From assembly GCF_024227435.1 (NCBI RefSeq), contig NZ_CP100445.1:806001-870000 (forward strand): DNA of 64,000 nt. The letters run 5' to 3'. The DNA is from Natrinema caseinilyticum. Lineage in GTDB: Archaea; Halobacteriota; Halobacteria; Halobacteriales; Natrialbaceae. Position 1 is the stretch's first letter. Every line of letters begins with the position of its first letter. A model generated the notes under the pieces. The model had not been told where the DNA came from, made no database searches, and saw nothing but the letters and a program-made list of their open reading frames with translations. The position numbers and the translations under genes were made by a program. Shown here piece after piece: positions 1 through 8,699 of this stretch.

Positions 1-769
1 AGACGATCGCGTCGACTGCCCACTCAGGGGGTTCGAAGGGGCGTTCGACGGTGACGCTTCCGTCTTCCGTCTCGTCGCCGTCGGGAACCAACTCGATCGC
101 GTCGGGGACGGAGTGGCGCTCGGCCACTGCGACGGCGTAGACGCGGACCGGTTCGTCGATCGCGCTGACCGGAATCGTCGCATCGGTCGCACTCGTGCCG
201 TCCGTCTCGTTCGTGCCGGCTTCCTCGAGCGCGACATCGTTCCGATCGTCGACGTAGAACTCGACCGTGGGATCGCCGTCGCCGACGACGGTCGCGGTCG
301 TCGAGAGGTGAACCGTCCCCTCCTCGACCGTCGCGTCGAGTTCGACCTGCGGTCGCGGCTCGTCGTCGTCCGCCTCCGGAAACGCGCGAACCGTCACGTC
401 GTGCGTTCCGTCAGGTGCCTCGAGCGCGAGCGCGTACTCGCCAGAAACGTCCGGTTCGAACGCCGCGACGGGGCCGTCGGTCGGTGTCGCGTTCGATCCG
501 TCGGGCGACTCGAGGACGTGCCAGGCGTACGTCCCTTCGCCGTCCGGATTCCACGGTGCGAGGTCGTCGCGCGTCTCCATTTCGTTCCCGTTCGGGTCGA
601 CGATTCCCTCGCCGACGGTGACGAACCGCGGCGGACCGGGATGGTGGGAGCCGTCCCCGCTCTCGGACTCGGTGTCAGGCCCCGGGTCGCCGCCGTCCGC
701 GAGAATACGTCGGCGGTCGAAGCTCATCGTCCGATCCGATGGAGGCGGCGTCTCGGTTCGTCGATCCAT
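1..769 (-). CDS. GH13 alpha-amylase family protein (MalA-like), N-terminal part, cut by the left edge
   Basis: The reading frame runs open from the ATG at 769 to the left edge (about 256 codons). Residues 40-46 read HHPGPPR, followed by a beta-sandwich-like region with APWNPDGEGTYAW near residue 70. The last visible residues are PPEWAVDAIV, which in the family directly precede the YQIFxDRF strand that opens the GH13 barrel. This matches the layout of haloarchaeal intracellular cyclomaltodextrinase/alpha-amylase (MalA) proteins. The catalytic domain lies outside the window, so substrate and activity cannot be judged. An alternative ATG is at 727. A GAAGGTG purine stretch precedes the first ATG. 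No signal peptide is seen, so it should act in the cytoplasm on imported maltodextrin. Confidence 0.7.
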   Translation of the reverse strand, partial: MDRRTETPPPSDRTMSFDRRRILADGGDPGPDTESESGDGSHHPGPPRFVTVGEGIVDPNGNEMETRDDLAPWNPDGEGTYAWHVLESPDGSNATPTDGPVAAFEPDVSGEYALALEAPDGTHDVTVRAFPEADDDEPRPQVELDATVEEGTVHLSTTATVVGDGDPTVEFYVDDRNDVALEEAGTNETDGTSATDATIPVSAIDEPVRVYAVAVAERHSVPDAIELVPDGDETEDGSVTVERPFEPPEWAVDAIV

Positions 770-880
770 AGCGCACCTTCTTCGCATGAGGGTAAATGTG
801 TGGTGAAATAGGTAACCACGATTCCCGTCACCCGTACCCTCCGCCGTCGAGCGCCGCGATCAACCGCTTTTCTGGGGGGC
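770..880. other. Short intergenic space
   Basis: It lies between two minus-strand genes and must contain the promoter of the gene starting at 769 and the terminator of the dehydratase. No convincing ORF or repeat is seen. Confidence 0.4.
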
Positions 881-2119
881 TTACGCCTCGTCGAACAGCT
901 CTTCGCCGTCGACCATGTGCTCCTCGACGGCGTCCATATCGAGGGTGACGCCGAGCCCGGGCTCCTCCGGAACCTCGATATAGCCGCCCTCGATGACGTC
1001 TTCCTCGACTATGTCCTCCCACCAGCCGAGTTCGTAGGAGTGGTACTCGACGGCCAAGGCGTTCGATATCGCCGCCCCGACGTGAACGCTGCCCATCGTC
1101 GCCACGGGCGAGGCGACGTTGTGCATCGCGACCGGCACGTAGTACATGTCGGCGAGGTCCGCGATCTTGGCCGTCTCGCGCATGCCGCCGACCTTCGGCA
1201 TGTCCGGCGCGATGATGTCGACCGCCTGCTCCTCGACCAGGCGACGTTGACCGTGCTTTCGGTAGACGTTCTCGCCGACGGTGATCGGCGTCGTCGTCGA
1301 CTGCGTGACCTCGCGCTGGACGTCGTGGTTCTCCGGCGGCACCGGGTCCTCGAGCCACCAGACGTCGTACTCCTCGAGTCGCTTCGCGAGTCGCTTCGCG
1401 CTGCCGCCGGAGAACGTCCAGTGACAGTCGAAGGCGACGTCGGCCCTCGAGCCGACACGCTCGGTGATGGCTTCGACGATCGACGCCTTGTGTTCGATTT
1501 CGGGCCCGCGGAGGTGTCGGTTCGCACGGTCCTTCTCGTGACCGCTTGGCACGTCCAGGTCGAACTTCAGAGCGTCGTAGCCCAGGTCCTCGACGACGCG
1601 TTCGGCCTCGTCGGCGCAGGCGATCGGGTCGGCCTCCTCCTCGGTGTGGCAGTCGCAGTAGACGCGAACCTCGTCCCGGTACTTGCCGCCGAGGAGCTGG
1701 TAAGCCGGCACGTCGAGGATCTTTCCCGCGAGGTCGTGGAGCGCGACTTCGATGCCCGAAATCGCTGTGACCGTGACGCCGCCGATCGACCCCTCGCCGG
1801 ACATCTTCTGGACGAGGTGTTCGGTCAGTCGGTCGATGTCGAGCGGATTTTCGCCCCGAAGGAACGGTGTCATCCGTTCGATCAGTTCCGGCGCACCGGC
1901 CCCCCAGTAGGCTTCGCCGGTCCCGACGAGTCCCGCGTCCGTGTAGATCCGGACGAGCGTCCACGGGAAGTTTCCGTCGACCATCGTGGTCTGAATATCG
2001 GTGATCTCGACGTCCCGTCCGCCGCCGCGCTCGCGGGTGACTCCCATCGTCTCCGCGGAGAGATCCCGCATCGTGTATTCGGCGTTCGGATCGTGCAGTT
2101 GTGAATAGTCGATCCCCAT
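881..2119 (-). CDS. Sugar-acid dehydratase of the enolase superfamily (D-gluconate or D-xylonate dehydratase)
   Basis: The 412-residue protein belongs to the mandelate racemase/muconate lactonizing branch. It carries YCDCHTEEEADP, the KFDLDVPSGHEKDRANRH stretch, the metal-ligand regions DVAFDCHW and WWLEDPVPPEN, and VGENVYRKHGQRRL, then PVAMHNVASP and EYHSYELGWWED. Length and motifs match the haloarchaeal GnaD/XacD proteins that dehydrate aldonic acids to 2-keto-3-deoxy acids, the first step of the semi-phosphorylative Entner-Doudoroff or oxidative pentose route. I cannot separate the gluconate enzyme from its xylonate paralogue by eye. It is monocistronic, cytoplasmic and Mg-dependent by family. 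A TATA-like element about 27 bases upstream makes the ATG at 2119 a probable leaderless start. Confidence 0.85.
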   Translation of the reverse strand: MGIDYSQLHDPNAEYTMRDLSAETMGVTRERGGGRDVEITDIQTTMVDGNFPWTLVRIYTDAGLVGTGEAYWGAGAPELIERMTPFLRGENPLDIDRLTEHLVQKMSGEGSIGGVTVTAISGIEVALHDLAGKILDVPAYQLLGGKYRDEVRVYCDCHTEEEADPIACADEAERVVEDLGYDALKFDLDVPSGHEKDRANRHLRGPEIEHKASIVEAITERVGSRADVAFDCHWTFSGGSAKRLAKRLEEYDVWWLEDPVPPENHDVQREVTQSTTTPITVGENVYRKHGQRRLVEEQAVDIIAPDMPKVGGMRETAKIADLADMYYVPVAMHNVASPVATMGSVHVGAAISNALAVEYHSYELGWWEDIVEEDVIEGGYIEVPEEPGLGVTLDMDAVEEHMVDGEELFDEA

Positions 2120-2138
2120 GACAATTCATTCACTCTCA

Positions 2139-2152
2139 TCATAGTAATAGTT
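2139..2152 (-). promoter_or_regulatory. Probable TATA box of the sugar-acid dehydratase
   Basis: On the minus strand the sequence reads AACTATTACTAT. Its centre is about 27 bases before the ATG at 2119, the spacing expected of a leaderless haloarchaeal promoter. Confidence 0.5.
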
Positions 2153-2293
2153 TTCACCTTTCCTAGGCAAGTCCCGTTCCTCGCCGGTCGGCGACGTCTA
2201 CGAGAGAGACGACAGTGATCGGCAGAGACATCGCCAAAAGCCTGCAAAGGCCTCTCGGGAGCCGGATGACGCTACTGCGAAAGAAGCGGACGG

Positions 2294-3185
2294 TCAGACG
2301 CGCCGGAGTTCGTCCGGCACGTCGTCGATTTCCGAATCGAGCGCCGCCGTCGCCGCGAACGCGGCCCGTTTCTCCGCCGTCCGACGGTTGATCGCCTGGG
2401 GGCCGACGGCGAATTCGATCCGACACACGCCCTCGCTGGGCCTCGAGCGTGCGAGAACGGTGACGGGACCGACCTCGCGAGTGTTCCGCACGTGCGTCCC
2501 ACCGCAGGCCGTTATGTCCCACGGATCTGCCGAGCCGGCCGTCCCCGAGAGGCCGCTTCCGGCCGGCCTGTCGTTCTCGTCCTCGATCGTGACGATACGG
2601 ACGCGTCCCCGTTGGACGGCTGCGTCGTGGAGACGCGCATCGAACGTGATCGATTCGCGCTCGCGTGCCTCCGCGATCGGAACGTCGTCCCACAAGACCG
2701 CCGTGACTCCCAGATAACCCGATTGACCGTTTCGTCCAGTTCGATCAGGGTTTCGTCGTCGAGGGTCGCGCTCGTTTCGAGGTCGACGGAGACCGTCTCC
2801 GGCCCGATTTCGAGCCCGGCAACTGCCGGACCGTCCAGCAGTCTCTGGGCCGCCCCGGCGAGAACGTGACTGGTGGTGTGGGCCCCATACAGTACATTCG
2901 AAACGACCAGTCGACCGAACACAGTACCCTGTGGCCCGGACGAAACGATGGCTCGACGGCGAGGCGGTGGACCGGTTCGCCGTCGATCAGTTCGACGTCG
3001 ACGACGTCGATATCGCCGATGGTCCCGCGATCGGCCGGCTGTCCGCCGCTCGCACCGTAAAAGTGACTGCGCTCGAGCCAGACCCGTCTGCCGTCGATCG
3101 ACGTCACTTCGGTTTCGAACCGCGTGGCGTATGGCTCCGCTGCCGCCCGTTGCCCGGTCATCGGTTCGAGTCTGTCGGGAGCCAT
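2294..3185 (-). pseudogene. Alanyl-tRNA editing protein (AlaX-like), broken by two frameshifts
   Basis: Three frames together give one AlaX-type protein of about 290 residues that would clear Ser/Gly mischarged on tRNA-Ala. Frame one (ATG at 3185 or 3161) has the editing-domain start FYGASGGQPADRG and ends at DWSFRMYCM. Frame two continues with GAHTTSHVLAGAA, the HxxxH zinc motif, and ends at NRVIWESR. Frame three gives VLWDDVPIAEARERE and the second zinc motif ITACGGTHV, and stops at 2294. The joins are at about 2883-2886 and about 2700. Each is repaired by one extra base in a C run on the plus strand. It is either an assembly error or a recent pseudogene, because every key motif is intact. 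MBF1 lies just upstream on the same strand. Confidence 0.8.
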
Positions 3186-3233
3186 TAAAAGTCTGCTCGC
3201 CGAGAACGTCACGAGCCGTGAAAGAAACGTCCG

Positions 3234-3764
3234 CTATTCGGAGAGCGTCACGTCGAGTCGCTCTTCGAGCGCCTCGATCAGGCCGCCGCCGATGCCGGCT
3301 TGCGTCGCACGGCCCTGTTCGACCGCGAGGATGTCGGTTTCGGGAGCGCCGAGATCGTCGGCAAGTTCCTCGCGCTTGAGTCCGGCGTCCTGGCGGGCCT
3401 CGACGAGGGTCTCGCCGTACTCCGAGACGAGATACGGCAGCGGATCCTCGTCGTAGTTTGTTCCCTCGTTTTCCCAGTGTTCGGAATCGCCGTCCCAGAT
3501 CGGATTCGCCTTGGCAACGTTCTGGGCCGCCTTCTGTTTTCGACTCGGCTCGTCCGTGGTGCCACCGCTCGAGTCCTGCCCGCTCCGATTCCGGTTCCGA
3601 TCCTGACCGTGCGTTTTCGAATCGTCGTGTGGTGCACAGTCCGGGCAAACCTCGAGTTCGGCGCCGGCGACCGACGCGAGTCTGAGCGAATCGCTCTCGG
3701 TTCCGCAGAGTTCGCAGTTCGTCCCGCCGCCACCGCCGGACGAACCGGTCGAGTATTTGGCCAT
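3234..3764 (-). CDS. MBF1-type multiprotein bridging factor (zinc ribbon plus HTH)
   Basis: The start is set at MAKYSTG (3764) because this is where haloarchaeal family members begin; an ATG at 3788 is also in frame. The roughly 176-residue protein opens with a Gly-rich stretch and a zinc ribbon (CELCG, then CPDC). A charged Gln/Arg/Asn linker follows, then a Cro/C1-type helix-turn-helix with the LVSEYGETLVEARQDAGL stretch near residues 115-130. The family bridges TBP and sequence-specific regulators in archaea and eukaryotes. The gene lies 49 bases upstream of the broken AlaX gene on the same strand and may be cotranscribed with it. Confidence 0.85.
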   Translation of the reverse strand: MAKYSTGSSGGGGGTNCELCGTESDSLRLASVAGAELEVCPDCAPHDDSKTHGQDRNRNRSGQDSSGGTTDEPSRKQKAAQNVAKANPIWDGDSEHWENEGTNYDEDPLPYLVSEYGETLVEARQDAGLKREELADDLGAPETDILAVEQGRATQAGIGGGLIEALEERLDVTLSE

Positions 3765-3876
3765 GCGACACTTTGGCATCTGCGCCATTTCAACTAATCG
3801 GTAGCGTCGATGGTGCAGATACGCTGAACTCGCCGCCGTCCGCCATCGAGGAATCGGTTCGTCGCGTTCGAACGAA

Positions 3877-5192
3877 TTATCGCCCGAAGCGTTTCCTGAT
3901 GGTCGCCCGCAAGGGGAGCGCCAACCCGCCGACCAGCGGGAGTATCACGAACGCGGTGAGATCGAGCGGGAGCGACGCGGTACCGGCCGCAGCAGCACCG
4001 AACCCGGCGAACGGCGCGAGGACCGGCACGACGTACAGGTACGACGGCTTCCAGCCGGGGAGCCGCCTCGTGTGCCGGATTACGACGCCGAACAGGAACG
4101 GCATGAGGAACGCCCCGCGAGCAACGGGCCACCGACGAGCGTCGTCGTCGCTGCCAGAGCGAGCGCGACGACGATCGTCTCGTTGATCGTCACCGGCCCC
4201 CACGTCCGCTCGCGGCGGACGGCTCGAGTGGCGAGTACGGCGAGCAGCGTGAGTGCCACGACACCCACCATCGAGCCGTACCAGACCGCCGTCTCGACGG
4301 GCGGCGCCACGACGTCGAGGCCCCGTACGTACGCCGTCGGCGTCTCGAGTCCGCCACGGCCCTCCGAGAGCAGCGCCCAGATCCCGGACGGATAGACACC
4401 CACCGCGGTGATATCGTCCCATATCGCTCCGAGCGCGGCTCGGTTTTCCAGTCCGAAGTGGCCGATCCCGGCCGCATACACGACCACCGACAGCCAGATC
4501 AACGGCAGTGAAACGTTCTGGCGCTGCCACCAGCGGACGATCGGACTGTTCGTCCCCGCGCTCGATCGAGCTTCCGAGCGCGTCCCGGTCCCGCTCGACC
4601 GGCCGGTCTCGCGAACCGTCCCGCCGTCCGAGCCGGTCGCCCGACCGGCCGACTCCGAGCCGGGTCCACTGGCGGTCCCGGCTCCGGGACTCGTACTCGA
4701 TCGGGTCGAACCAGTCGCTTCGGTCGCGCCGGCCCCGGCCGATGCCCCGCCGGCACCCCCGTTCACCGCCGATCCGCCCGCGTTCGTCGCGGAGGCCCGT
4801 CGACTCGAGGTCGACGAACCGGCCGTCGCAGCACCTGCCGACGACGATGCGGACGCGGACGTCGCCTCGGTTTCCGAATAGTGCAGTTCGGTCCCGCTCG
4901 AGCCCGATTCGGCGGAATCGGTATCGTCGGTTCGCCAGCCGTCGGGCGACGGGAGACCGCTGGTCCGTTTCGCGACGTAGTCTTCGTGTCCCAGCCGGTC
5001 GTACGCCTGGCGTTCGACCGGGTCGCCGAGGATGTCGTAGGCCGTCTTGACCGCGGTGAACTGAGCCTGCGCGCGGTCGTCGTCGTTCAAATCCGGATGG
5101 TAGACGCGGACCTGGTCACGATAGGCGTCTTTGATCTCGTCCTAGAACGCGTCGGACGGAATCTCGAGTAGGTCGTAGAAATCCTCTGTCAT
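3877..5192 (-). pseudogene. J-domain membrane protein, broken by an in-frame TAG and a frameshift
   Basis: The frame starts MTEDFYDLLEIPSDAF at 5192 and then meets TAG at 5142-5144. Beyond it the same frame continues DEIKDAYRDQVRVYHPDLN with the HPD tripeptide that stimulates Hsp70, and AYDILGDPVERQAYD. A 130-residue Ser/Ala/Gly/Thr-rich linker follows, then about four hydrophobic segments starting at PLIWLSVVVYAAGIGHFG. At the C run 4113-4116 the frame is lost; one extra base restores GAFLMPFLFGVVIRH and the tail to 3877. Intact, it would be a membrane-anchored DnaJ-like co-chaperone of about 438 residues. The two separate lesions could be sequence errors or decay. The J domain is at the N terminus and the anchor at the C terminus. 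Confidence 0.75.
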
Positions 5193-5331
5193 GTGAACGT
5201 AGAGACGATGTAATCTGCTTCGGGGATAGGTGGGTTGAATGGGCGATTTCGGTGACTGTTCAAATCGATTTGGATATAGTCGTCGCTCGAGGTACGTGGG
5301 TATTTCGGCCGTCGGTCGTTTCGAACCGCTC

Positions 5332-6618
5332 TCAGGAGAAATCCGTGAGCGACGACTGGCCGGTCGACCGATCACCGCAAGCCGGGTCCGGATCGTCGGG
5401 CGACCCATTCCGATCGTCCTCGGCCGAGTCTTCGGCCGTCTTCGTCCCGCCAGCGGCGTCGTCTCCTTCCCAGCTCTCGAGGCTGACCTGGTCCGTGGCG
5501 GCGAACTCGAGGTTCGCCACTCGGACGCCGAGTTTGCGAACCGGGTCGGCCTCGAACTCCGTGAACAGGTCGCGAGCGATACGATCGACCAGTTCGGGAT
5601 CGTCGATCGGCCCGGGAAGCGACCGTTCGCGCGTGTTGACGTCGTACGGCGGCGTGACGGCCTTGACGCCGATCGTCCTGTACAGCGCGCCCTCGCGGCG
5701 TGCGCGGTCGGCGACGGCCGACGCGAGCGTCTCGATCTGTTCGTATTTCGGGGCCGGCGCGTCGACCGGTTCGGCGAACGCGGATTCCCGGGAGAAACTC
5801 TTGGGATCGCCTTTCGGTTCGACCCGTCGGTCGTCTTCGCCGCGCGCACGGTCGGAGAGTTCCCGTCCGCGCTCGCCGAAGCGCTCAACCAACGGTTCCC
5901 GGTCGGCCGCCGCGACGTCGCCCGCGGTCTCGAGGCCCATGTCCCGAAGTTCGCGTGCCGTCACCGGTCCGACGCCGTGGAGCAGGTCGACCTCGAGCGG
6001 GGCGAGAAACGCTCGTACCTCGCCGGGTTCGACGACGGTGAGGCCGTCGGGTTTGTCGAAGTCGCTGGCGATTTTGGCGGCGGACATCGATGGCGCGACG
6101 CCGACGCTGACCGTCACGCCGACCTCTCGACGGATGCGGTCTTTGATGTGGCGCGCGAAGCCGTCCGCGACCTCCCAGGCGGTTCGGTCGGTCACGTCGA
6201 GGTAGGCCTCGTCGATGCTCACTTCGCGAACGACGTCGGCACAGTCGTGGAGGATCTCCCGAACGTCGGCCGCGACCGATTCGTAGTAGTTCATGTCGAC
6301 GGGCCGGTAGTAGCCGGTCTCCGCGTCGTCGACCGCGCCGGTTTCGCCGTCCGCGCGTCGGGGGAGCCGCTCGAGCGCCGTCGAGATGGCCTGGGCGCTC
6401 TCGACGCCGAATTCGCGGGCTTCGTAGCTGGCGGTGGCGACCGCGCCGATCGAGTCGCCTTCCTCGTAGCCCATTCCGACGACGACCGGTTCGCCGCGAA
6501 GGTCGGGCTCGCGAAGCCGCTCGCAGGCGGCGTAGAAGCAATCGGCGTCGACGTGACAGACGATTCGGTCATCCTCGTCTTCGCCCTCGACGCCCGGGAG
6601 CCGCGGCCCATCGGACAT
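5332..6618 (-). CDS. dinB: Y-family DNA polymerase IV (DinB)
   Basis: The 428-residue lesion-bypass polymerase has the catalytic motif HVDADCFYAACE near residue 22 and SIDEAYLD near residue 130, both carrying metal-binding acids. KIASDFDKPDG and the helix-hairpin-helix LHGVGPVTARELRDMG follow, then a little-finger domain (YEQIETLASAVADRAR). The extreme C terminus QSSLTDFS resembles a PCNA-interacting box. The start at MSDGPRLPG (6618) is the first Met before the polymerase domain. A long in-frame upstream extension has no conserved features and is left out. No SOS-type operator was recognised. Confidence 0.92.
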   Translation of the reverse strand: MSDGPRLPGVEGEDEDDRIVCHVDADCFYAACERLREPDLRGEPVVVGMGYEEGDSIGAVATASYEAREFGVESAQAISTALERLPRRADGETGAVDDAETGYYRPVDMNYYESVAADVREILHDCADVVREVSIDEAYLDVTDRTAWEVADGFARHIKDRIRREVGVTVSVGVAPSMSAAKIASDFDKPDGLTVVEPGEVRAFLAPLEVDLLHGVGPVTARELRDMGLETAGDVAAADREPLVERFGERGRELSDRARGEDDRRVEPKGDPKSFSRESAFAEPVDAPAPKYEQIETLASAVADRARREGALYRTIGVKAVTPPYDVNTRERSLPGPIDDPELVDRIARDLFTEFEADPVRKLGVRVANLEFAATDQVSLESWEGDDAAGGTKTAEDSAEDDRNGSPDDPDPACGDRSTGQSSLTDFS

Positions 6619-6920
6619 GCGTCTACCGGTCGATTCGTCCGGACCGACGTGAACGTTGCGCCCGCCGTGTCGTCCCAGGCGTTCCTCTTCTTCCGTCCGG
6701 AATCGCGCGATGGTACCGGATCGTGGAGAACGCTCGGCAGACTCCGCTACTGTTTTGCGATCGGGTCCCGATTCCCTCCGTCGGCTCCGGAAACGGCCGG
6801 TCGACGCGGACTCGAGGTCTAGAAGAGACACGACCCGTATCGGGCAGTCGACGGTGGCGCTTCGGTGTCCGATCGTTCCCAGTTGGGTGTAATCCGGTTT
6901 GGCGAGCGGTCCGCTCGAGC
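6619..6920. other. Intergenic stretch between dinB and the TFS gene
   Basis: About 300 bases with no ORF of convincing composition, repeat or RNA structure that I can see. It presumably holds the dinB promoter and the TFS terminator. Confidence 0.4.
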
Positions 6921-7250
6921 TCAGTTGTACTCCCGCCAGCGGTGGCCGCACTCGGTGCACTTGAAAAAGCGCGTCGGCGGTTCGTCGGCGGAGGCGGTCT
7001 GTTTGAGGGTGTACCACGCCTCTTGATTCCCACACTCGTCGCAGACGACGTCGGTCGCCTTCGGTTTCCCCTCGAAATTCGCGTTCTCGTCGGACTCGAT
7101 GACGTCGTCGTCGGTCTGTGATTCCGTCGTGACGAACGCGTCTTCCCGTTCGCGGTCCCGCTCGCTCGAGGCCCCGCATTCGTCGTTCGTACAGACCATG
7201 CGATCGCCCTGCGCTTTCATCATCGAACCGCATTCGTCGCAAAACTGCAT
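6921..7250 (-). CDS. tfs: Transcription factor S (TFIIS-like transcript cleavage factor)
   Basis: The 109-residue protein has two zinc ribbons. The N-terminal one is FCDECGSMM with a second Cys pair at residues 20 and 25. The C-terminal one is VVCDECGNQEAW with FKCTECGHRW. The catalytic acidic pair of the TFIIS hairpin is present (ASADEPPT, D89-E90). TFS inserts into the RNA polymerase secondary channel and stimulates cleavage of backtracked RNA. Length and motif order fit the family, and the first Met begins the ribbon directly. The linker is unusually acidic, as expected for a halophile. It appears monocistronic. Confidence 0.93.
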   Translation of the reverse strand: MQFCDECGSMMKAQGDRMVCTNDECGASSERDREREDAFVTTESQTDDDVIESDENANFEGKPKATDVVCDECGNQEAWYTLKQTASADEPPTRFFKCTECGHRWREYN

Positions 7251-7424
7251 GCCGACTGGCTACGTACTCGAGACGCAAAAATACACCACTCCCGGCTGCG
7301 GGAACAGGCGTGCAGTTCGGGCGCGTCTCCACCTCTCCGATCGACTCGAGCCGTCCCCACGCGTCTCGCGGTCGCGGCGAGCGAATCCCCCGTGTCTCTC
7401 CGATCGGTTCTGGAGGTGTCCGCC

Positions 7425-7949
7425 TCAGGAGTCCTCGAGCACCGTGTCTTCGAGGACGAACGGGCAGTTCGTAACCCGAAACGTCCGCACGGTCGGAACG
7501 GCGAGGATTTCCGTCCCCTCCCGCGTGCACGCGACCTCGGGGGGCTCGGCGAAGTAGTCGCAGTCCTGGCAGTAGGCCCGTTTTTCGATTTCGCGGACGT
7601 CCCGTTCGACCGGTCGCATCTCCTCGCCGGGATCGATCGGGTCGTCGGTTTCGAGGTGCTCCCAGAGACGATCGCCGTCTATCTCGGCGACATCCTGGCG
7701 GTCGAACAGATCGTCGAAGTCGGGCGAACTCGACCTCGAGCGACCGGCGTCCGCTCGCTCGGCGACGGTCGCAGCGAGATCCTCGAGCGGCTTGGGTCGA
7801 TCGGCCGCCTCGGAGTCCACATCGGTACCGGTGGCGCCCGGCAGGTCTCGGTCGGAATCGGACGTGAGTTCGGTTTCGGCCGCATCCGGATCGCTCTCGG
7901 TTTCGCTCACGTCCCGATCTGTTTCGTCCCGACCGCCCCGATCGATCAT
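7425..7949 (-). CDS. Conserved haloarchaeal protein with a C-terminal four-cysteine motif
   Basis: The 174-residue acidic protein is low-complexity (Asp/Glu/Ser/Thr) over the first 80 residues. A conserved tail follows, beginning WEHLETDDPIDPGEEMRP and including EKRAYCQDCDYFAEPP, VACTREGTEIL and VTNCPFVL. The four cysteines could bind zinc. I do not recognise a named function. Its ATG overlaps the stop of the RecA-like gene at 7946-7949 (ATGA), so the two are translationally coupled and probably work together. Confidence 0.7.
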   Translation of the reverse strand: MIDRGGRDETDRDVSETESDPDAAETELTSDSDRDLPGATGTDVDSEAADRPKPLEDLAATVAERADAGRSRSSSPDFDDLFDRQDVAEIDGDRLWEHLETDDPIDPGEEMRPVERDVREIEKRAYCQDCDYFAEPPEVACTREGTEILAVPTVRTFRVTNCPFVLEDTVLEDS

Positions 7950-8447
7950 CGAGTGTCACCGCCGTCATCGGCGGCTCGCTGAGAATCGTCCCGGCCGGAG
8001 ACGGAGCGTTCGGCGTCGTTCTCGACGGCCTCGAAGACGTCGTCGGAGGCCGGCTCCGCCGCGCGTGCGACGCCTCCCTCGAGCGTCGGAACCGGCGTGA
8101 GCTGAAAGTACTCCTCGGCGAGTTCGACGAACGAGACGTCGGTCATCCCCGCAGCGACGAATTCGTCGTCCATGACGAACTCCATTTCGCTGACGACGGC
8201 GCTTCGTTCGTCCGTAAACGACACGTAGTGGACGGCGTCGGGGACGGTCACCGTCCTCTAGGTCACCGTAGTAGAGGTCGAACAGGTCGGGATCGCCCTC
8301 GACGAGTCCGTTCATCGCCGCACTCGTATAACAGAACTCGCGCGCACCGGCGCCGGATTCACCCGCGAGGAGGACGACGCTGCCGACGGGTGCACCGCCG
8401 CCGATCGTTCGATCGAGCCGCGAGATTCCGAGCGGCATCCGCTCCAT
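7946..8447 (-). pseudogene. HTR-like RecA-superfamily protein, frameshifted and short
   Basis: The N-terminal frame reads MERMPLGISRLDRTIGGG and has GESGAGAREF where a Walker A would be. The usual lysine is replaced, as in the haloarchaeal HTR-like/RAD55-like group as I recall it. It continues to DLFDLYYGDLEDG. There the frame breaks near 8250-8262; adding two G to the GG run gives TVPDAVHYVSFTDER and an open frame to 7946. The C-terminal part FVELAEEYFQLTPVPT is family-like, but the ATPase core that I would expect after it is missing, so the protein may also be internally shortened. It is the first gene of a two-gene operon. Confidence 0.6.
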
Positions 8448-8699
8448 ACGCTTCCGTTCGGACGAATCGGCATACCTGTTGTGGCGGAACGGAGCGGCGT
8501 CGACACCGAACGGTGAGTTCGCACGTCGCCGTCACTCCGTGCACCTCTGTGACCGAAAATACGGACGAAATGCCGTCGAAACCTGTCGTCGGTCCGTTCA
8601 ATCGCGTTCGTCAGGAAACGGGGTCCCGTCATTCCCGTTCGAATGACGGTGACAGGGATCGCCCCGTTTACCGAAGACGCTCGAACCCGTACAGTACCC

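Noticed and set aside
5142-5144. Pyrrolysine at the in-frame TAG of the J-domain gene
   Set aside because: The machinery is limited to some methanogens and few others; the gene has a second unrelated break.
5239-6822. 527-codon plus-strand ORF antisense to dinB
   Set aside because: It mirrors dinB codon structure, as happens in GC-rich genomes, and has no protein-family motifs.
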